From positions 11,570,501 through 11,634,500 of the forward strand of contig CM076960.1 of NCBI GenBank assembly GCA_039566865.1: a stretch of DNA of 64,000 nucleotides. The letters run 5' to 3'. The stretch is from Aurelia coerulea. Taxonomy: Eukaryota > Cnidaria > Scyphozoa > Semaeostomeae > Ulmaridae. The notes under the pieces are model-generated. The model made no database searches. It was not told the DNA's origin and saw nothing but the letters and a program-made list of their open reading frames with translations. The translations under genes and the position numbers were made by a program. Positions 44,661-56,111 of this stretch are shown piece after piece. Numbering within the stretch: position 1 is the first letter of the stretch; the number at the start of each line of letters is the position of its first letter.

Positions 44661-45950
44661 ATGGCCGAAAGCTACAAATTAGAAGATGAGATTATCAAGG
44701 CCATACCTGAAATAAGAAAAAGCCATAAAAAGCCAGCTATTGATACCATCACCAAGAGAGTTGAACAGAAAAGTAGTAGCTATAATGCAGGAGAAATAAA
44801 AGAAGCTGTTGAGCGGCTCATCAAGCGTGGCCAGGTGGAAAATCGGGGGAAAAATGGAGAAGAATCCCTTTACGTGGTGACTCCTGACATAATACAAAGG
44901 CCCAAACCATGTCCCTGTGCCAATACTAAATGTACCCCGTACGAAGTATTCATTTTACTTCAAAAACAAGTGGAAACCCTCCAAAAGGCACCAAGGAGTA
45001 ACCATGGAAACAACACAAGTAAACAATCTGAAAAGGAAAAAGAATTGAAAGAAGAGTTATTGTTGCTGAAAAAAGAAAACGAATCGCTCAAAAATGAAAT
45101 TAGGAGAAAAGATCTTTTAATTGATAGCATGGAGAAAACGGAAGAACCACACATCAGCGAATTCCAATTCCCCAAGAGAAGGAATGTTGCAAAGATTTAT
45201 TCATCGAATTGCCCATGGGACTACATTTCAACGAATAACAACAGGTTTACACCCATAGCCCCACCACTTGAAGATGTGTCTTTAACAACAGAATTTCAAA
45301 CACGAGACAATGCAGTTCAACCGAACGAAAGTGCTGCGAAAAGTACTACTGGGTTAAACAGAATCAAAACATCAGCAACTCACAACGATTCTACCAGAAC
45401 CTCTATCGATAAACGGAAGAAAATGATATCCTGGATGAGGCCATCAGTGCACAATTCAACCGAAATTATTGGAGACTCGATGGTGAAGCACATTCAAGGC
45501 TACAAATTGAGTGAAGCAACAAATGGCCAGGAAAAGATCTTTGTAAGGGCGTTTCATGGTGCAAAGCTGGATGACATGAATAGTTATTCTGTGCCAACAA
45601 TGAAGAAAAACCCAAGAAAAATCGTAATACATTGTGGTACCAACGATGTAAGCAGTGGCACAGCACCAAATGAAGTTGCCCAGGAAATTGTCGATTTGGC
45701 AACAAATCTCAAAAGCCACGAAAACGAGGTATTTGTATCGAGCTTAGTTCCAAGAGGAGATCGATGGAATGAACGTGTAAGTCAAGTAAATAACATTTTG
45801 AAGGCTAATTGTAACAGAGAAGGACTCCCATTTATTGATAACTCTGACATAGTACCGGCATACCATTTAAATCGCAGTAACTTGCACTTAAACTCTGAAG
45901 GGACACGTATGCTAGCCAATAATTTTTTGAGAGCTCTAGGCAATTATTGA
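44661..45950 (+). CDS. LINE family B ORF1: winged-helix-like, coiled coil, SGNH esterase
   Basis: 429 residues, intact. Residues about 5-75 form a compact helical N-terminus (LEDEIIKAIPEIRKSHKKPA, AVERLIKRGQVENRGKNGEE), winged-helix-like by eye and alike in family A. A CPCANTKC pair lies near residue 79. A coiled coil spans about 120-155 (EKELKEELLLLKKENESLKN). The SGNH/GDSL esterase covers about 265-425: GDSMVK (Ser273), HCGTNDV (Asn328) and NLHLNSEG (His409), all catalytic landmarks present. Such esterase ORF1s are known in CR1/L2 elements. ATG at 44661 has A at -3 and G at +4. The stop is UGA followed by CUA. Confidence 0.88.
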   Translation: MAESYKLEDEIIKAIPEIRKSHKKPAIDTITKRVEQKSSSYNAGEIKEAVERLIKRGQVENRGKNGEESLYVVTPDIIQRPKPCPCANTKCTPYEVFILLQKQVETLQKAPRSNHGNNTSKQSEKEKELKEELLLLKKENESLKNEIRRKDLLIDSMEKTEEPHISEFQFPKRRNVAKIYSSNCPWDYISTNNNRFTPIAPPLEDVSLTTEFQTRDNAVQPNESAAKSTTGLNRIKTSATHNDSTRTSIDKRKKMISWMRPSVHNSTEIIGDSMVKHIQGYKLSEATNGQEKIFVRAFHGAKLDDMNSYSVPTMKKNPRKIVIHCGTNDVSSGTAPNEVAQEIVDLATNLKSHENEVFVSSLVPRGDRWNERVSQVNNILKANCNREGLPFIDNSDIVPAYHLNRSNLHLNSEGTRMLANNFLRALGNY

Positions 45951-45953
45951 CTA
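45948..45953 (+). promoter_or_regulatory. candidate stop-codon readthrough site, UGA-CUA (family B)
   Basis: ORF1 ends UGA and the next codon is CUA. ORF2 is in the same frame. The first in-frame ATG of ORF2 is 46150, at the edge of the endonuclease fold. UGA-CUA is an established leaky context in viral and animal readthrough genes. Readthrough here is inference. Confidence 0.5.
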
Positions 45954-48900
45954 TCATATAGAGAAGAAAGAGCGCGAACTCCCAGTATTGTAAGTAATAA
46001 TTTAGAAGACGAGAATGTTATTTCGGACAATGTAAATAACGGGCCAGATATCTCAGGGGTAGAAACATCTACGCCTGATACCTCCGCAGATAGAGCTATA
46101 GATGCAAAATCTTCATTAAAATTGTTGAGACTAAGAAACATTGATAGGATGATCATTGGATATCTTAATATAAATTCCATTAGAAATAAAGTGGATGCGC
46201 TTAGAGAAATAGCTTCACAGAATGTAGATATACTCATGATTGCTTAGACAAAGATTGATGCTACCTTTCCAATGGGGCAATTTGCCATAGAGGGATTTGC
46301 AACTCCGTTTCGCTTAGACAGAAATGCAAACGGCGGTGGCTTATTGGTCTATGTACGAAGTGATATACCTTCACATCAGTTACATTCTTTCAAATTTTCC
46401 GATGGCATCGAATGCATTAGTTTCGAAATAAACTTGAGAAAAAAGAAATGGGTACTGTTTAGTGTATATCGACCACCAACTCAGTCACAAGATTATTTAT
46501 TTGAAAACTTGGGTCGTGCACTCGACCACTACAGTGAAAATTATGAAAACTTTATGTTCATAGGAGATTTTAATATGACTGAGACTGAGGAGCAATTGAA
46601 AAATTTTCTCGACCTGTATAGTCTCAAAAATCTTGTCAAGGAACCAACGTGTTATAAATCACATACACCAAGATGCATCGATCTTGTATTGACAAACCGA
46701 AACAGGAGCGTGCAACAAACTACTACAGTTGAAACTGGCTTGTCAGATTTCCATAAAATGGTTGTTACTGTCCTTAAAACCACTTTTCCCAAACAAGGAC
46801 TAACTGTAATTAATTATAGAAATTACAATAATTTTAACGAAATTGTTTTTAGGAATGAACTACGAGAGGAATTAGGGAAGGTAGAACCATCTGATTTGAA
46901 TTACAGCTCTTTCGAAACTACTTTTGATAAAGTTCTAGACAAACATGCTCCAATAAAAAAGAAATATGTACGAGCAAATGACAAACCATTTATGACTCGT
47001 GCTCTACGTAAAGCAGTCATGTTACGTTCCAGACTGCGTAATAGATATAATAAAGATCAGACTGCTGAGAATTGGACCAAATTTCGCAAACACCGAAATT
47101 CCTGTGTTAAGTTATTTCGAAGGGAAAAAAGAAATTATTACAATAACCTAGACATCTCACTTGTCACTGACAATAAAAAATTCTGGAAAACCGTGAAACC
47201 TTTTTTCTCGGACAAATTGCAATCTAAGAATAAAATAGTTTTGATTGAAGATGAAACCATTATTTCCAACGATGTTGAGGTAGCAGAAACTATGAACGAA
47301 TTCTTCGTCACTGTAACGGATTCCCTTGGCATAAATGAAAACTCTAATTACGAAAATGCAACAGAAGGAATCACAGATCCTATTGATAATGCCGTACATA
47401 AGTTTTCCAATCATCCTAGCATTCTGAAAATTAAAGGTTGCTATCACAATGCTGGTTCCTTTGATTTTCAGAAAGTTACCCCTGATACTGTTGACAAAGA
47501 GGTTAGGAATCTAAATCCTAAAAAAGCTACAACGCACAAAAATATTCCTCCTAAAATTCTTAAATCCAATTCTGATGTATGTGTAGAACCTTTGACGAAA
47601 ATATTTAATGATTGCATAGAAAATTCGTCCTTTCCTGATGAACTAAAATGCGCGGATGTCACATCTCTTCCCAAGAATGGACCAACCAACTCTAGGACTA
47701 ACTTTCGGCCAATCAGCGTTCTGCCTACGGTCTCAAAACTGTTTGAAAGAATAATGGATAAACAGATAGTTGCATATATTACACCCTTTTTATCGTCACT
47801 TCTCTGTGGTTTTCGAAAAGGTTACAGTGCCCAGCATGCTCTCGTACGGCTCTTAGAAAAATGCAAAATTAGCCTTGATGAAGGTGGCAAGGCAGGGGCT
47901 GTATTGATGGACCTGTCCAAGGCATTTGATTGCATCAGACACGATCTTTTGATTGCAAAATTGCATGCCTACGGTTTCTCCCGCGAAGCATTAACACTAA
48001 TTAATGATTACCTCACAAATAGACAACAAAGAGTAAAAGTAAATGGGTCATTCAGTTCTTGGAAAAGCGTCACACGAGGTGTTCCTCAGGGGTCAGTCTT
48101 AGGGCCTCTGTTATTCAACATATACATTAATGATCTTCTACTCTTCATTCAAAACTCGGATATATGTAATTATGCAGATGATACTACAATCTATGCCTGC
48201 GATAAGAACCTGGACAATATAACTCATAGGCTTGAAAATGACTGTAGTTTAGCTTTGGAATGGTTTGCCGACAACTTTATGAAATTAAATGCAGATAAAT
48301 GCCATCTTCTGGTTCTTGGGCAGAGATGTGATGATCCTGTTACTGTTAGGATTGGAAATGCTGATGTTGTAAATAGCTCCGAAGAGAAGCTACTCGGAGT
48401 TCAAATTGACAGCAAACTTTCCTTCGATAAATCAAGTTTCCAAATTGTGCCAAAAGGCTAGCAATAAACTTTATGCACTTGCTCGCATATCCCCATACAT
48501 GAATCAGAGCAAACTAAGAACACTCGTGAGGGCATTTATTACCAGTCAGTTTCAATACTGTCCTTTAATCTGGATGTTTCACAGCAGGCAGCTTAACAAA
48601 AAAATTAACAAAATACAGGAAAGGGCTTTGAGAATTACTTATAAGGATGCCGAATCTACTTATAGTGAGCTATTAGAGAAGGACTGTGCCGTTACTATCC
48701 ATACAAAGAACTTGCAGCTACTTATGACTGAAATGTACAAAACTAGAAATGACCTGAACCCTTCATTCATGCAGGAAATTTTCTGTGAAAATGAAAGTCA
48801 TTACAATCTTCGCAACAATAACGAATTCTTTCAACCTAGGGTGAGATCTGTCAACAACGGGACAGAAAGCATCCGTTTCAAAGGTCCGCAGCTGTGGCAA

Positions 48901-49029
48901 ATGTTACCACCAACGATACGTAATTCAGAATCCCTTTGTCAGTTTAAAACAAAAATAAAAAGTTGGAACGGAGAAAATTGTCCATGTAAATTATGCCGCG
49001 TTTTTATTCCGAATTTGGGCTTTTTATGA
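45951..49029 (+). pseudogene. LINE family B ORF2, endonuclease-RT, one stop and one frameshift
   Basis: Starts in the ORF1 frame directly after its UGA. It is open until TAG at 46245-46247, which replaces the Glu codon of the conserved ETK endonuclease motif, and is then open to about 48430, where a frameshift moves it to the frame ending at 49029. Endonuclease: GYLNINSIRNKVDALRE, LDRNANGGGLLVYVRS, VYRPP, IGDFN, RCIDLVLTN, GLSDFHKMVV. RT: FRPISVLPTVSKLFERIMDK, CGFRKGYSAQHALVRLLEK, VLMDLSKAFDCIRHDLLIAK, GVPQGSVLGPLLFNIYINDL, NYADDTTIYA. C-terminus: WNGENCPCKLCRVFI. Confidence 0.88.
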
Positions 49030-49236
49030 TGAATCTTATTAGATATCTACTTTTACCTTTACACTGTATACTTTTGATGACTTGTAAATATTTTATCCAC
49101 TATTTTTCTTATGTAATATTTGTATTTTAATGTTTTAAAGTTGGAATAAATTAGCTAATTACTTTTAGCTATCTTTTTGTCATTTGTAATCCAACAATAA
49201 AGAAATTGATAATAAAAAAAAAATAATAAATAATAC

Positions 49237-50885
49237 TTTATGAAGCTTGCTTTGCCTTATATTGAAAACTCTCTTGCTTTCTTGTTTAACACATCCATTC
49301 AAACCAGCCAGTTCCCAGATTCATGGAAAGTAGCTAAAGTTACCCCAATTTTCAAAGATGGTGATAAGACTGTAAAATCTAATTATCGCCCAATATCAGT
49401 CTTACCTGTCATCTCAAAGCTCTTTGAAAAACTTGTTTTTGACCAACTGTACCAGCATATGAAAGGAAATGGCCTTTTCACAGCTGACCAATCTGGGTTT
49501 TTACGCCTTCACTCCACGTTGACTTGTTTGCTTAAAATGAACGATGATTGGTACAATGGGCTTGATCTCGGTAAATTGGTGGGATTAGTGTTTATTGACC
49601 TGAAAAAAGCATTTGATACGGTCGACCACGACATTCTTTGTAAAAAGCTCGAACTTTATGGCGTGCAGCAGCGAGAGCTATCTTGGTTTAGGTCCTACCT
49701 ATCCAACCGCAAACAATTCTGTAGGGTTAACGGTTTTGATTCAGATATCCACGAAATAGAAGTGGGAGTCCCACAGGGGTCATGCCTTGGCCCCCTTCTC
49801 TTCCTCATCTATATCAACGATCTTCCCCAGGCTGTCCAAGATTCCTCTGTGACTATGTATGCTGATGATACCAGTCTGTGCCAACAGTCGAACAATTTGA
49901 CTCAGTTGAATGAGGCTATAAACAGTGATCTCAGAAAACTGGACACTTGGTTGCAAGGCAATAAGCTGTCCTTGAATGTAGCCCAAACTCATTCAATGCT
50001 TATATCTACAAAGCAGAAACACAACTCTCTCAAAAGTCGAAACGAAGTCTTGGAACTGAAAATACGTGACAATGAGCTCGAAGTAGTTCAAAAGACAAAG
50101 TACCTTGGAGTACAAATCGATAGCTCTTTGGACTGGAAGGAGCAATTAAGACAGTTTCTACCAAGGTCTGCAGAGCAATCGGCTTTTTAAGACATGCTAA
50201 GTCTTTTCTACCTAAGGAGAGTTTGAAAACTCTTTACACAGGCATTGTTGAGCCCCATTTTCGATATTGTTGTTCTGTTTGGGGTTGTGCTGGTTCTACA
50301 GACATAAACCAGTTGCAAAAGCTTCAAAATCGTGCTGCTAGAATAATTACAAATAGCAGCTTTGAAACCCCAAGCAGACAACTTATCGAGGAGTTGGGCT
50401 GGAAGACTATCGTAGAACTCATTGATGTTGAGTCTAAAATGATGGTCTTCAAGTCGCTCAATGATTTGGCTCCACAATACCTGTGTAACCTTTTTATCAA
50501 AAACTCAACAAGTTCCTCCCGCAGTCTCAGGAATACTGAAACTGATTTAAGGTTGCCAAAGAAAAAGTCAACAAATGGGCAAAAATGCTTTTCTTTCCGG
50601 GGAGCTAAACTATGGAATAGCCTCCCAGTTGAATCTAAGACGGCATCCTCCCTGAATGGTTTTAAAAAGTCAATAAAGGGTTAATTTTTCTTTCAATTTT
50701 AAATATTGCATAATTGTAAATAGAGTTTTAAAAGTTATGGTTTTTTAGTGATAGGTTATTTTAGCTGTATATTGTAATTAAATTTTTATTGGAGGGCCCC
50801 TTGAAAAACAGCTTCTGCTGAAGGGCAACCCTCCTTAAAAGAATGAAATATGAAATATATGAAATATGAAATATGAAAAATATGA
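49237..50885 (+). mobile_element. LINE family D (L2-like), 5' truncated
   Basis: Begins abruptly next to the family B tail, carries the RT pseudogene 49240-50684 and a 3' UTR with GGAGGGCCCC, CAGCTTCTGCTG and CCCTCC, and ends in GAAATAT repeats (50847-50885). It runs into one 46 bp minisatellite unit. Confidence 0.82.
49240..50684 (+). pseudogene. family D reverse transcriptase
   Basis: 49240-50190 encodes RT fingers (SNYRPISVLPVISKLFEKLV), palm (VFIDLKKAFDTVDHDILCKK, VGVPQGSCLGPLLFLIYIND, MYADDTSL) and thumb (TKYLGVQIDSSLDW). A frameshift at about 50150 moves to 50223-50684, the C-terminus (EPHFRYCCSVWGCAG, LQKLQNRAARIITNSSFETP, LWNSLPVESK). The FIDLKKAFDTVDH and CSVWG motifs are typical of L2-like elements. 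A homologue lies on the minus strand at 60.1-61.0 kb. Confidence 0.85.
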
Positions 50886-50886
50886 A

Positions 50887-51115
50887 AATGAAAACGAGGA
50901 TACGACGCTGCTTTCCCCAAAGTGTAGCGTCAAGGCCTATACGACGATGTATTCTACAATTCATGGTGGTAATTTCGACGATGCTTTCTAGAATGCATGG
51001 TCGTAAATATGCGCAACGATGCATTCTAGAAAGCAGGGCCGTATGATTACCACGACCTACTATTACGACGACCCATTTTTGACCCCTATGCCGCGCCATA
51101 CGCAGGTCCGATAAA
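50887..51115 (-). repeat. 46 bp minisatellite element, single unit with head
   Basis: Inverse of 32015-32250: one 46 bp unit, then CGTCAAGGCCTATACGACGA and the TTCTAGAATGCATGGTCGTA head, down to GCCGCGCCATACGCAGGTCC. It shows the head is a constant part and the unit number is variable. Confidence 0.8.
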
Positions 51116-51711
51116 ATGTGGGTCCCGCTTGTCCCACTCCAAAATTGGTGGCGGGTCTCGTTGTGTAAGGCGTGCTACAGCGGTCGACGGGTCTTGCGAG
51201 GCTTATGCCCACTTCCTGTTTTCATCCTCGAATGCTTGCGTTCAACTTAGCCTGTATTCCAGACTCAAGAAAAAATCGATCAAAAAGCCTAATGAATATG
51301 CTGCAAACATTTTCATCAAACTATGTCTTTGTTTATTCCCAATAAGCAAAAGGAGCAAGCGGAAGTACCCTTCGGATTCCTAGAAAAATGCTCAGCATTA
51401 CGATATTTTGGTGATCTTCTCTGTTTCAAAATATTAAAGGCCATTTTTTCATTATTTCACTACAGTATGTCGCTATTTCGTTATTTCGCTATTTCGTTAT
51501 TTCGATATATCGTTATTTCATTTTTTCGTTGAATACCCTGCAGATGATATGAAAGTATCGAGCGATGCATGGGGACTTCCCCATGTGAAGGGATCCCCTC
51601 CAAAGTACAAAGTTCTCCCATATTTGCATTGGAATTGAAATTCTTTTTGCAAGCTGTGACTCAGGATCTTTTCATTGATCAGGTACGATTTCACAATGTA
51701 TTCTTCTCTTT
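51116..51711. other. no gene; TATTTCG-rich stretch
   Basis: 51116-51250 is GC-richer than its surroundings but has no supported gene. 51455-51535 is a loose tandem of TATTTCG/TTATTTCG words. Confidence 0.4.
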
Positions 51712-51955
51712 GTGACCTTTGTAACGATCTGCTTCACCATTCAATCCCATCGATATTGGTTTCACTTGATGAATTTCAGCGAAGATGAATTGCTGTATAA
51801 AGATGAGGACCATGGAGAAGACATTCTAAAGTCCAAAGTAGAATTTGCCTTAAGAAAGATGAAACGAGGAAAGGCACCAGGTCCAGATCAAGTTAACGTG
51901 GAAATGTTAGACAGTGCAGGGGATATAGGTCTTGAAAATTTGACTGACCTTATAA

Positions 51956-52570
51956 TAATAATAATATAATAATAATAATACCTTATTTAATGTTAGTTTT
52001 ACGATAGTGTGAGCAATAATATACACTAACATGAAGCAATTTTAGAGATTGCATTATAGAACTTATTGACTGCAAGCGTTGCAGGCGCATTGATTGTTGA
52101 AAAACCAATCTTTTATGAGAATTTTGAATTGATATGCATTTTTGGATGACTTCATTTCATTTGGAAGAGAATTCCAAACCTTTGGACCCAAAAAGCTAAT
52201 CGATTTTATGCCATAGTTTGCACTTTTGACTTTAGGAACAACTAGAATGTCATTTCTTCGAAGATCATAGCGGGTTGATTTTGAGAGAAACTAATCTTTG
52301 ATAAATGCTGGACTTAAGTTGGGCAAAGTTTTGTAAATTTCAAGTGCCAATAGCCTAATAGAATTAATATGAATTGTAGTAGATTCGGCCTTGATTAGAA
52401 GATTACTATATTATGAAGCATAATCTGAGAGTGCTAATCGTAGGGCCCTCTCGTTGACTTTCTCGATTTTCTTTTGGCTTGAATTACTGCAAAATAACCA
52501 GATAAGGGGACAGTAATTGAAGTGACAAAGAATGAAAGAATTCACGATTAGCACTCTCACTAATCGCTTA
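51956..52570 (-). pseudogene. L2-group LINE 3' fragment inserted in the RTE element
   Basis: The minus strand reads VNERALRLALSDYAS, SINSIRLLALEIYKTLPNLS, GPKVWNSLPNEMKSS and NQCACNAC, a CR1/L2-type C-terminus. Its tail is the ATT repeat at 51956-51981. Stops present. Confidence 0.75.
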
Positions 52571-52978
52571 TTCACTTATTAACAAGGTTTATAACACGGG
52601 AAACATTCCGCGAGATCTCTTAAAGTGATAGCAATTCATAGCAATACCAAAAAAGCCAAAAGCAAATGAATGCGAACTCCATGGAACAATTAGTTTGATG
52701 AGCCACACAACAAAAATACTCCTCAGAATTCTCATGAAAAGAGCAAGGGCGCAAATTAAGCCAGAAATCTTGAACAGCCAATGCGGGTTTGTACAAGGGA
52801 AAGGAACTCGGAATGCAATTTACATGATGAGAACACTTACCGAAAGAAGCATTGAAATGAAACAGGACATTTATGTCCTGCATGATTGATTACTCAAAAG
52901 CATTTGACAAAGTACAACATGAACCATTTATGGAAATTCTAAAAGATCTCAACATCAAAGGGAAAAACTGGAGATTAA

Positions 52979-53451
52979 AGCCTGGTTTCCATTAAATGGC
53001 AAGGGGATCTGCGACAGTCTGCGATCGTCAGCGATCCCTATCTTCCATCTTCCAGCATCTTCCATCTGCGATTTCAGCAGAGTGTTTCCATTCGTCGGCG
53101 ACCAGTCGGCGACAGTCTGCGACGCACTTATACCATGATCCTTTTCAAACCCACAAGATAGCGCGCAAGCGTAGCAACAATGACTACTATCATCTAATTG
53201 GCTAATCAGATCCACGTGACCATAGTTTAACAAAAGCGCGTCTGCGATGATCGCCGATCGTCTGCGATGTGTGTTTCCATAAACATTTTCCCAGATCGGG
53301 ACAGTCGTAACGATCCACGATCGCCGACGGTCTTAAGGATCGTAAGCAAGTGTTTCCATTAAATCGGGAACGCAACGCAGACGATCGCAGACTATCGCAG
53401 ACTGTTGCCGATCTCCTTACGATCGCTCTACGATTTAATGGAAACCAGGCT
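52979..53451. mobile_element. TTAA-bounded MITE (473 bp)
   Basis: TTAA at 52975-52978 and 53452-53455. Ends AGCCTGGTTTCCATTAAAT and ATTTAATGGAAACCAGGCT are perfect inverses. Subterminal DNA is rich in GCGATCGTC/TCTGCGAT words on both sides. It interrupts the RTE palm coding sequence, which rejoins across it. Confidence 0.88.
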
Positions 53452-54440
53452 TTAAAAGGAACATTTAATGGGATCAAAGTGCAACAATCAGATATGAAAA
53501 CGAATTAAGAGCATGGAAAAATATCAAAAGAGGCTTGAGACAGGGTTGCGTATTCTCTCCAGACGGGTTTTCCATCTACAGCGAAAGAATAATGAAGAAA
53601 ATAGAAAACAAGCCAGGAGCTAAAGTGGGAGGGGTTAATATTAACAATGTACGCTTTGCTGATGATACAGCACTCATAGCGAACACAGAAATAGATCTTC
53701 AGGAGTTAGTAAACAAGATAAAAGATTAGAGTAAATTATATGGTTTATCACTAAACAAGAATACTATGGTATTCTCCAAAAAGAAAGAGATTCCAAAGTG
53801 CAGCATCAAGATAGATGGAGTAGAACTTGAGCAAGTGAAGCAATTTAATTATTTGGGTAGCATCCTTACCTAAGATGACAGAAGCAAAGTCGAAATTGAC
53901 AGAAGAATTGGACAAGCAAAAAGTGCATTTGGAAATATGATAAACATTCTAAGTAACAAAAAAATCTCTATCTAAATAAGGATTAGGACATTAAAAGCTT
54001 ATATCTGGCCCATCATGAAATACGCTTGTGAAACATGGAACACAGGAAAAGAAGAAGGAAGGAAAATTGATAGTTTCGAACTTTGGTGCTACAGGAGAAT
54101 GCAAAAAATCAGTTGGACCGAAAGGAAAAGTAACGATGAAGTGCTGAGGTCAGTGGGCACAAAGAAAGAGTTACTGAACGGAATCAAAGATCAACAAATG
54201 AAGTTTTTCGGACATATAGTTAGAGAAGGAAACATAGAAAAATTGATCACAACAGGAAGAATTGAAGGCACTAGAGACAGAGGGAGACAAAGAATAAAAC
54301 AGCTTGACAACATCCGAGGTTAGTTACAACTAGACAGGAGCTGCGAAGTGATTCACAGTTGCCGAGATAGAGAGCAATGGAGGTCCATGATCGCCCAAGC
54401 CATACGGCATGGCACCTGAAGAAGAAGAAGAAGTACAAGA

Positions 54441-54711
54441 CACGTAGCCTGCGTGCAGACTCTACTGATTCCTTGAAGAGAAGCGAGGTTCCTCCTCCAG
54501 TAGAGTCTGCGCATCAGCGACGGAAAGCCTGTCTGATAAAAAGGAAATTCTTGTTGGGGGAACGTTATGGGATACTGGTGTAGGGGATATGCCTCCAAAA
54601 TTGGACCATCTTTAACACCAGTTTTGATACAGACAGTATAGGTTTGGGTTAGGGTTTTGCTAAAATGATATAGAAATTTAATAAATGGTAGCCAAATCCA
54701 CGAAAAGGTAT
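54441..54711. other. no gene recognised
   Basis: Unassigned spacer between the RTE tail and the long-armed DNA element. Confidence 0.4.
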
Positions 54712-56111
54712 AGACCATTTTGCAATTTGGAGAAATAGACTGAGGAGAGCGCGGCCCATTCTGACAGCCTTGGCAACAGGGAATCAAGGGACTCCCCTTT
54801 TCTGCAGTGCAAAGTTTACAGCTTGTGGCTCACTCGCTCTCTCGAGATATTCTCGATCTATTTGCAACTTTCAAGAGTTATGCGATGCTTGTTCAGTTTG
54901 GTAAATGTTTTCTCTGGATTATTAAGCCGTCTTGTCATCCCTCCTCACATTTGCGAGTGTAGTTTAAGCCACTCTATTTCAGGTATTTTCCCTCGAGTTT
55001 AAAATGGCTCAGTTTAGGCTCAGCCGCCGACCTACGATGGAGTTTTGCTTGTTTACTAGATAACTGAACGCATTTGCGGCTATGCAAGCAAATGAAAAAT
55101 ATTGCTTGGAATCATTTAAGATTCACAATGAAATTGTGTACTGTTTTGATAGATTAACAAGCATTAACAGGTCAAACCAAGTCAATTTAAAGGGCATATG
55201 AAGCGAAAATTTTTATTCAAGTTCTTAGGACTTCAAACATCGCTTAACACGATGGCATGAAAATAATTTTTTTTGCAGCCTCTAAAGTTGCAAATTAGTG
55301 CTTCGAATTACCCAGGATAGCCAAAGAATGTGGCGCACTGCAAACGCGGTCAGGACGCTGCTTCCCAGACCTCGCAATCCGGTTGTGACGTATTGTGTCT
55401 ATCCCTTCGGTTTTATGTCATCGATCTCCTGTACGCAGCGACATGTAAAACAGAGTAAGAAGAAAGGAATGAAAACGATTTCTTTCAGTGTAAGGATATA
55501 TTCTTGCTCGAAAATACTTGCTTACGTTATTATTGAAATACAATTGATTGCTCATTAAAAGTTATTCATGCTTCCTTGCCTGTGAATGTTAGAAATTTTT
55601 GAATTAATGACCCACAAATCAGTAAACAACGAACAACCCAAGTAAACAGAGTTTTGCAACAGCGTCTGAGGACGAAAATGCATATGATGAACCGATGAAG
55701 CTTACTAGTTTGTTTGCGAAACCCCAAATTTATCCATCCATGTTGTTCGTACAGAATAAAGACGAAAACAAATATGATGAAAAATCTACCACGCTGTGGA
55801 AGAACGACTTTGACTTCAGCCTTGATCAGAGCACATCAGAGGGCCTAAGTTAAATAGAACGATTTTCATGGCAAAAGTAAACTTTGACTGGCTTCTCTTC
55901 GTTGTAGATTTTTGCTTTGCAGAGAGTACCGGTTTGTCATAGAATAAATAATCCGAGAACCTGTAAACTGGCAATTAAACGACTTCAGCTTTGCTCTTTT
56001 CTTCATCTTTCGACTCTAGTTTCGACGTACCTGATAGCCACAAAAAGCCTTCTTAGAAAAACACGGAAGTAACAAAACCAGGTGGCAAGCTCTGCTGTGC
56101 TGGTTTACCCA

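Larger units (their letters stand above)
44271..49236 (+). mobile_element. LINE family B (CR1/L2 group), nearly complete
   Basis: 5' UTR up to 44660 (true start not defined), ORF1 44661-45950, ORF2 45951-49029 and a 3' UTR ending in an A/T-repeat tail (AATAATAAATAATAC) near 49236. Only one nonsense change (46245) and one frameshift (about 48430) disrupt ORF2. Confidence 0.88.
51770..54440 (+). pseudogene. RTE-like LINE, reverse transcriptase relic with nested insertions
   Basis: 51770-51955 reads KMKRGKAPGPDQVNVEMLDS (RT fingers). After an inserted LINE piece, 52570-52975 continues NKVYNTGNIPRDLL and SQCGFVQGKGTRNAIYMMRT, then DYSKAFDKVQHEPFMEI. After an inserted MITE, 53456-54330 continues GLRQGCVFSPDGFSIYSERI, VNINNVRFADDTALIA, FNYLGSILT, KYACETWNT, FELWCYRRMQKISW and EGTRDRGRQRIKQL. 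These blocks are diagnostic of the RTE clade. Multiple stops and frame changes. The 3' end is a GAA repeat (54418-54433). Confidence 0.85.
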
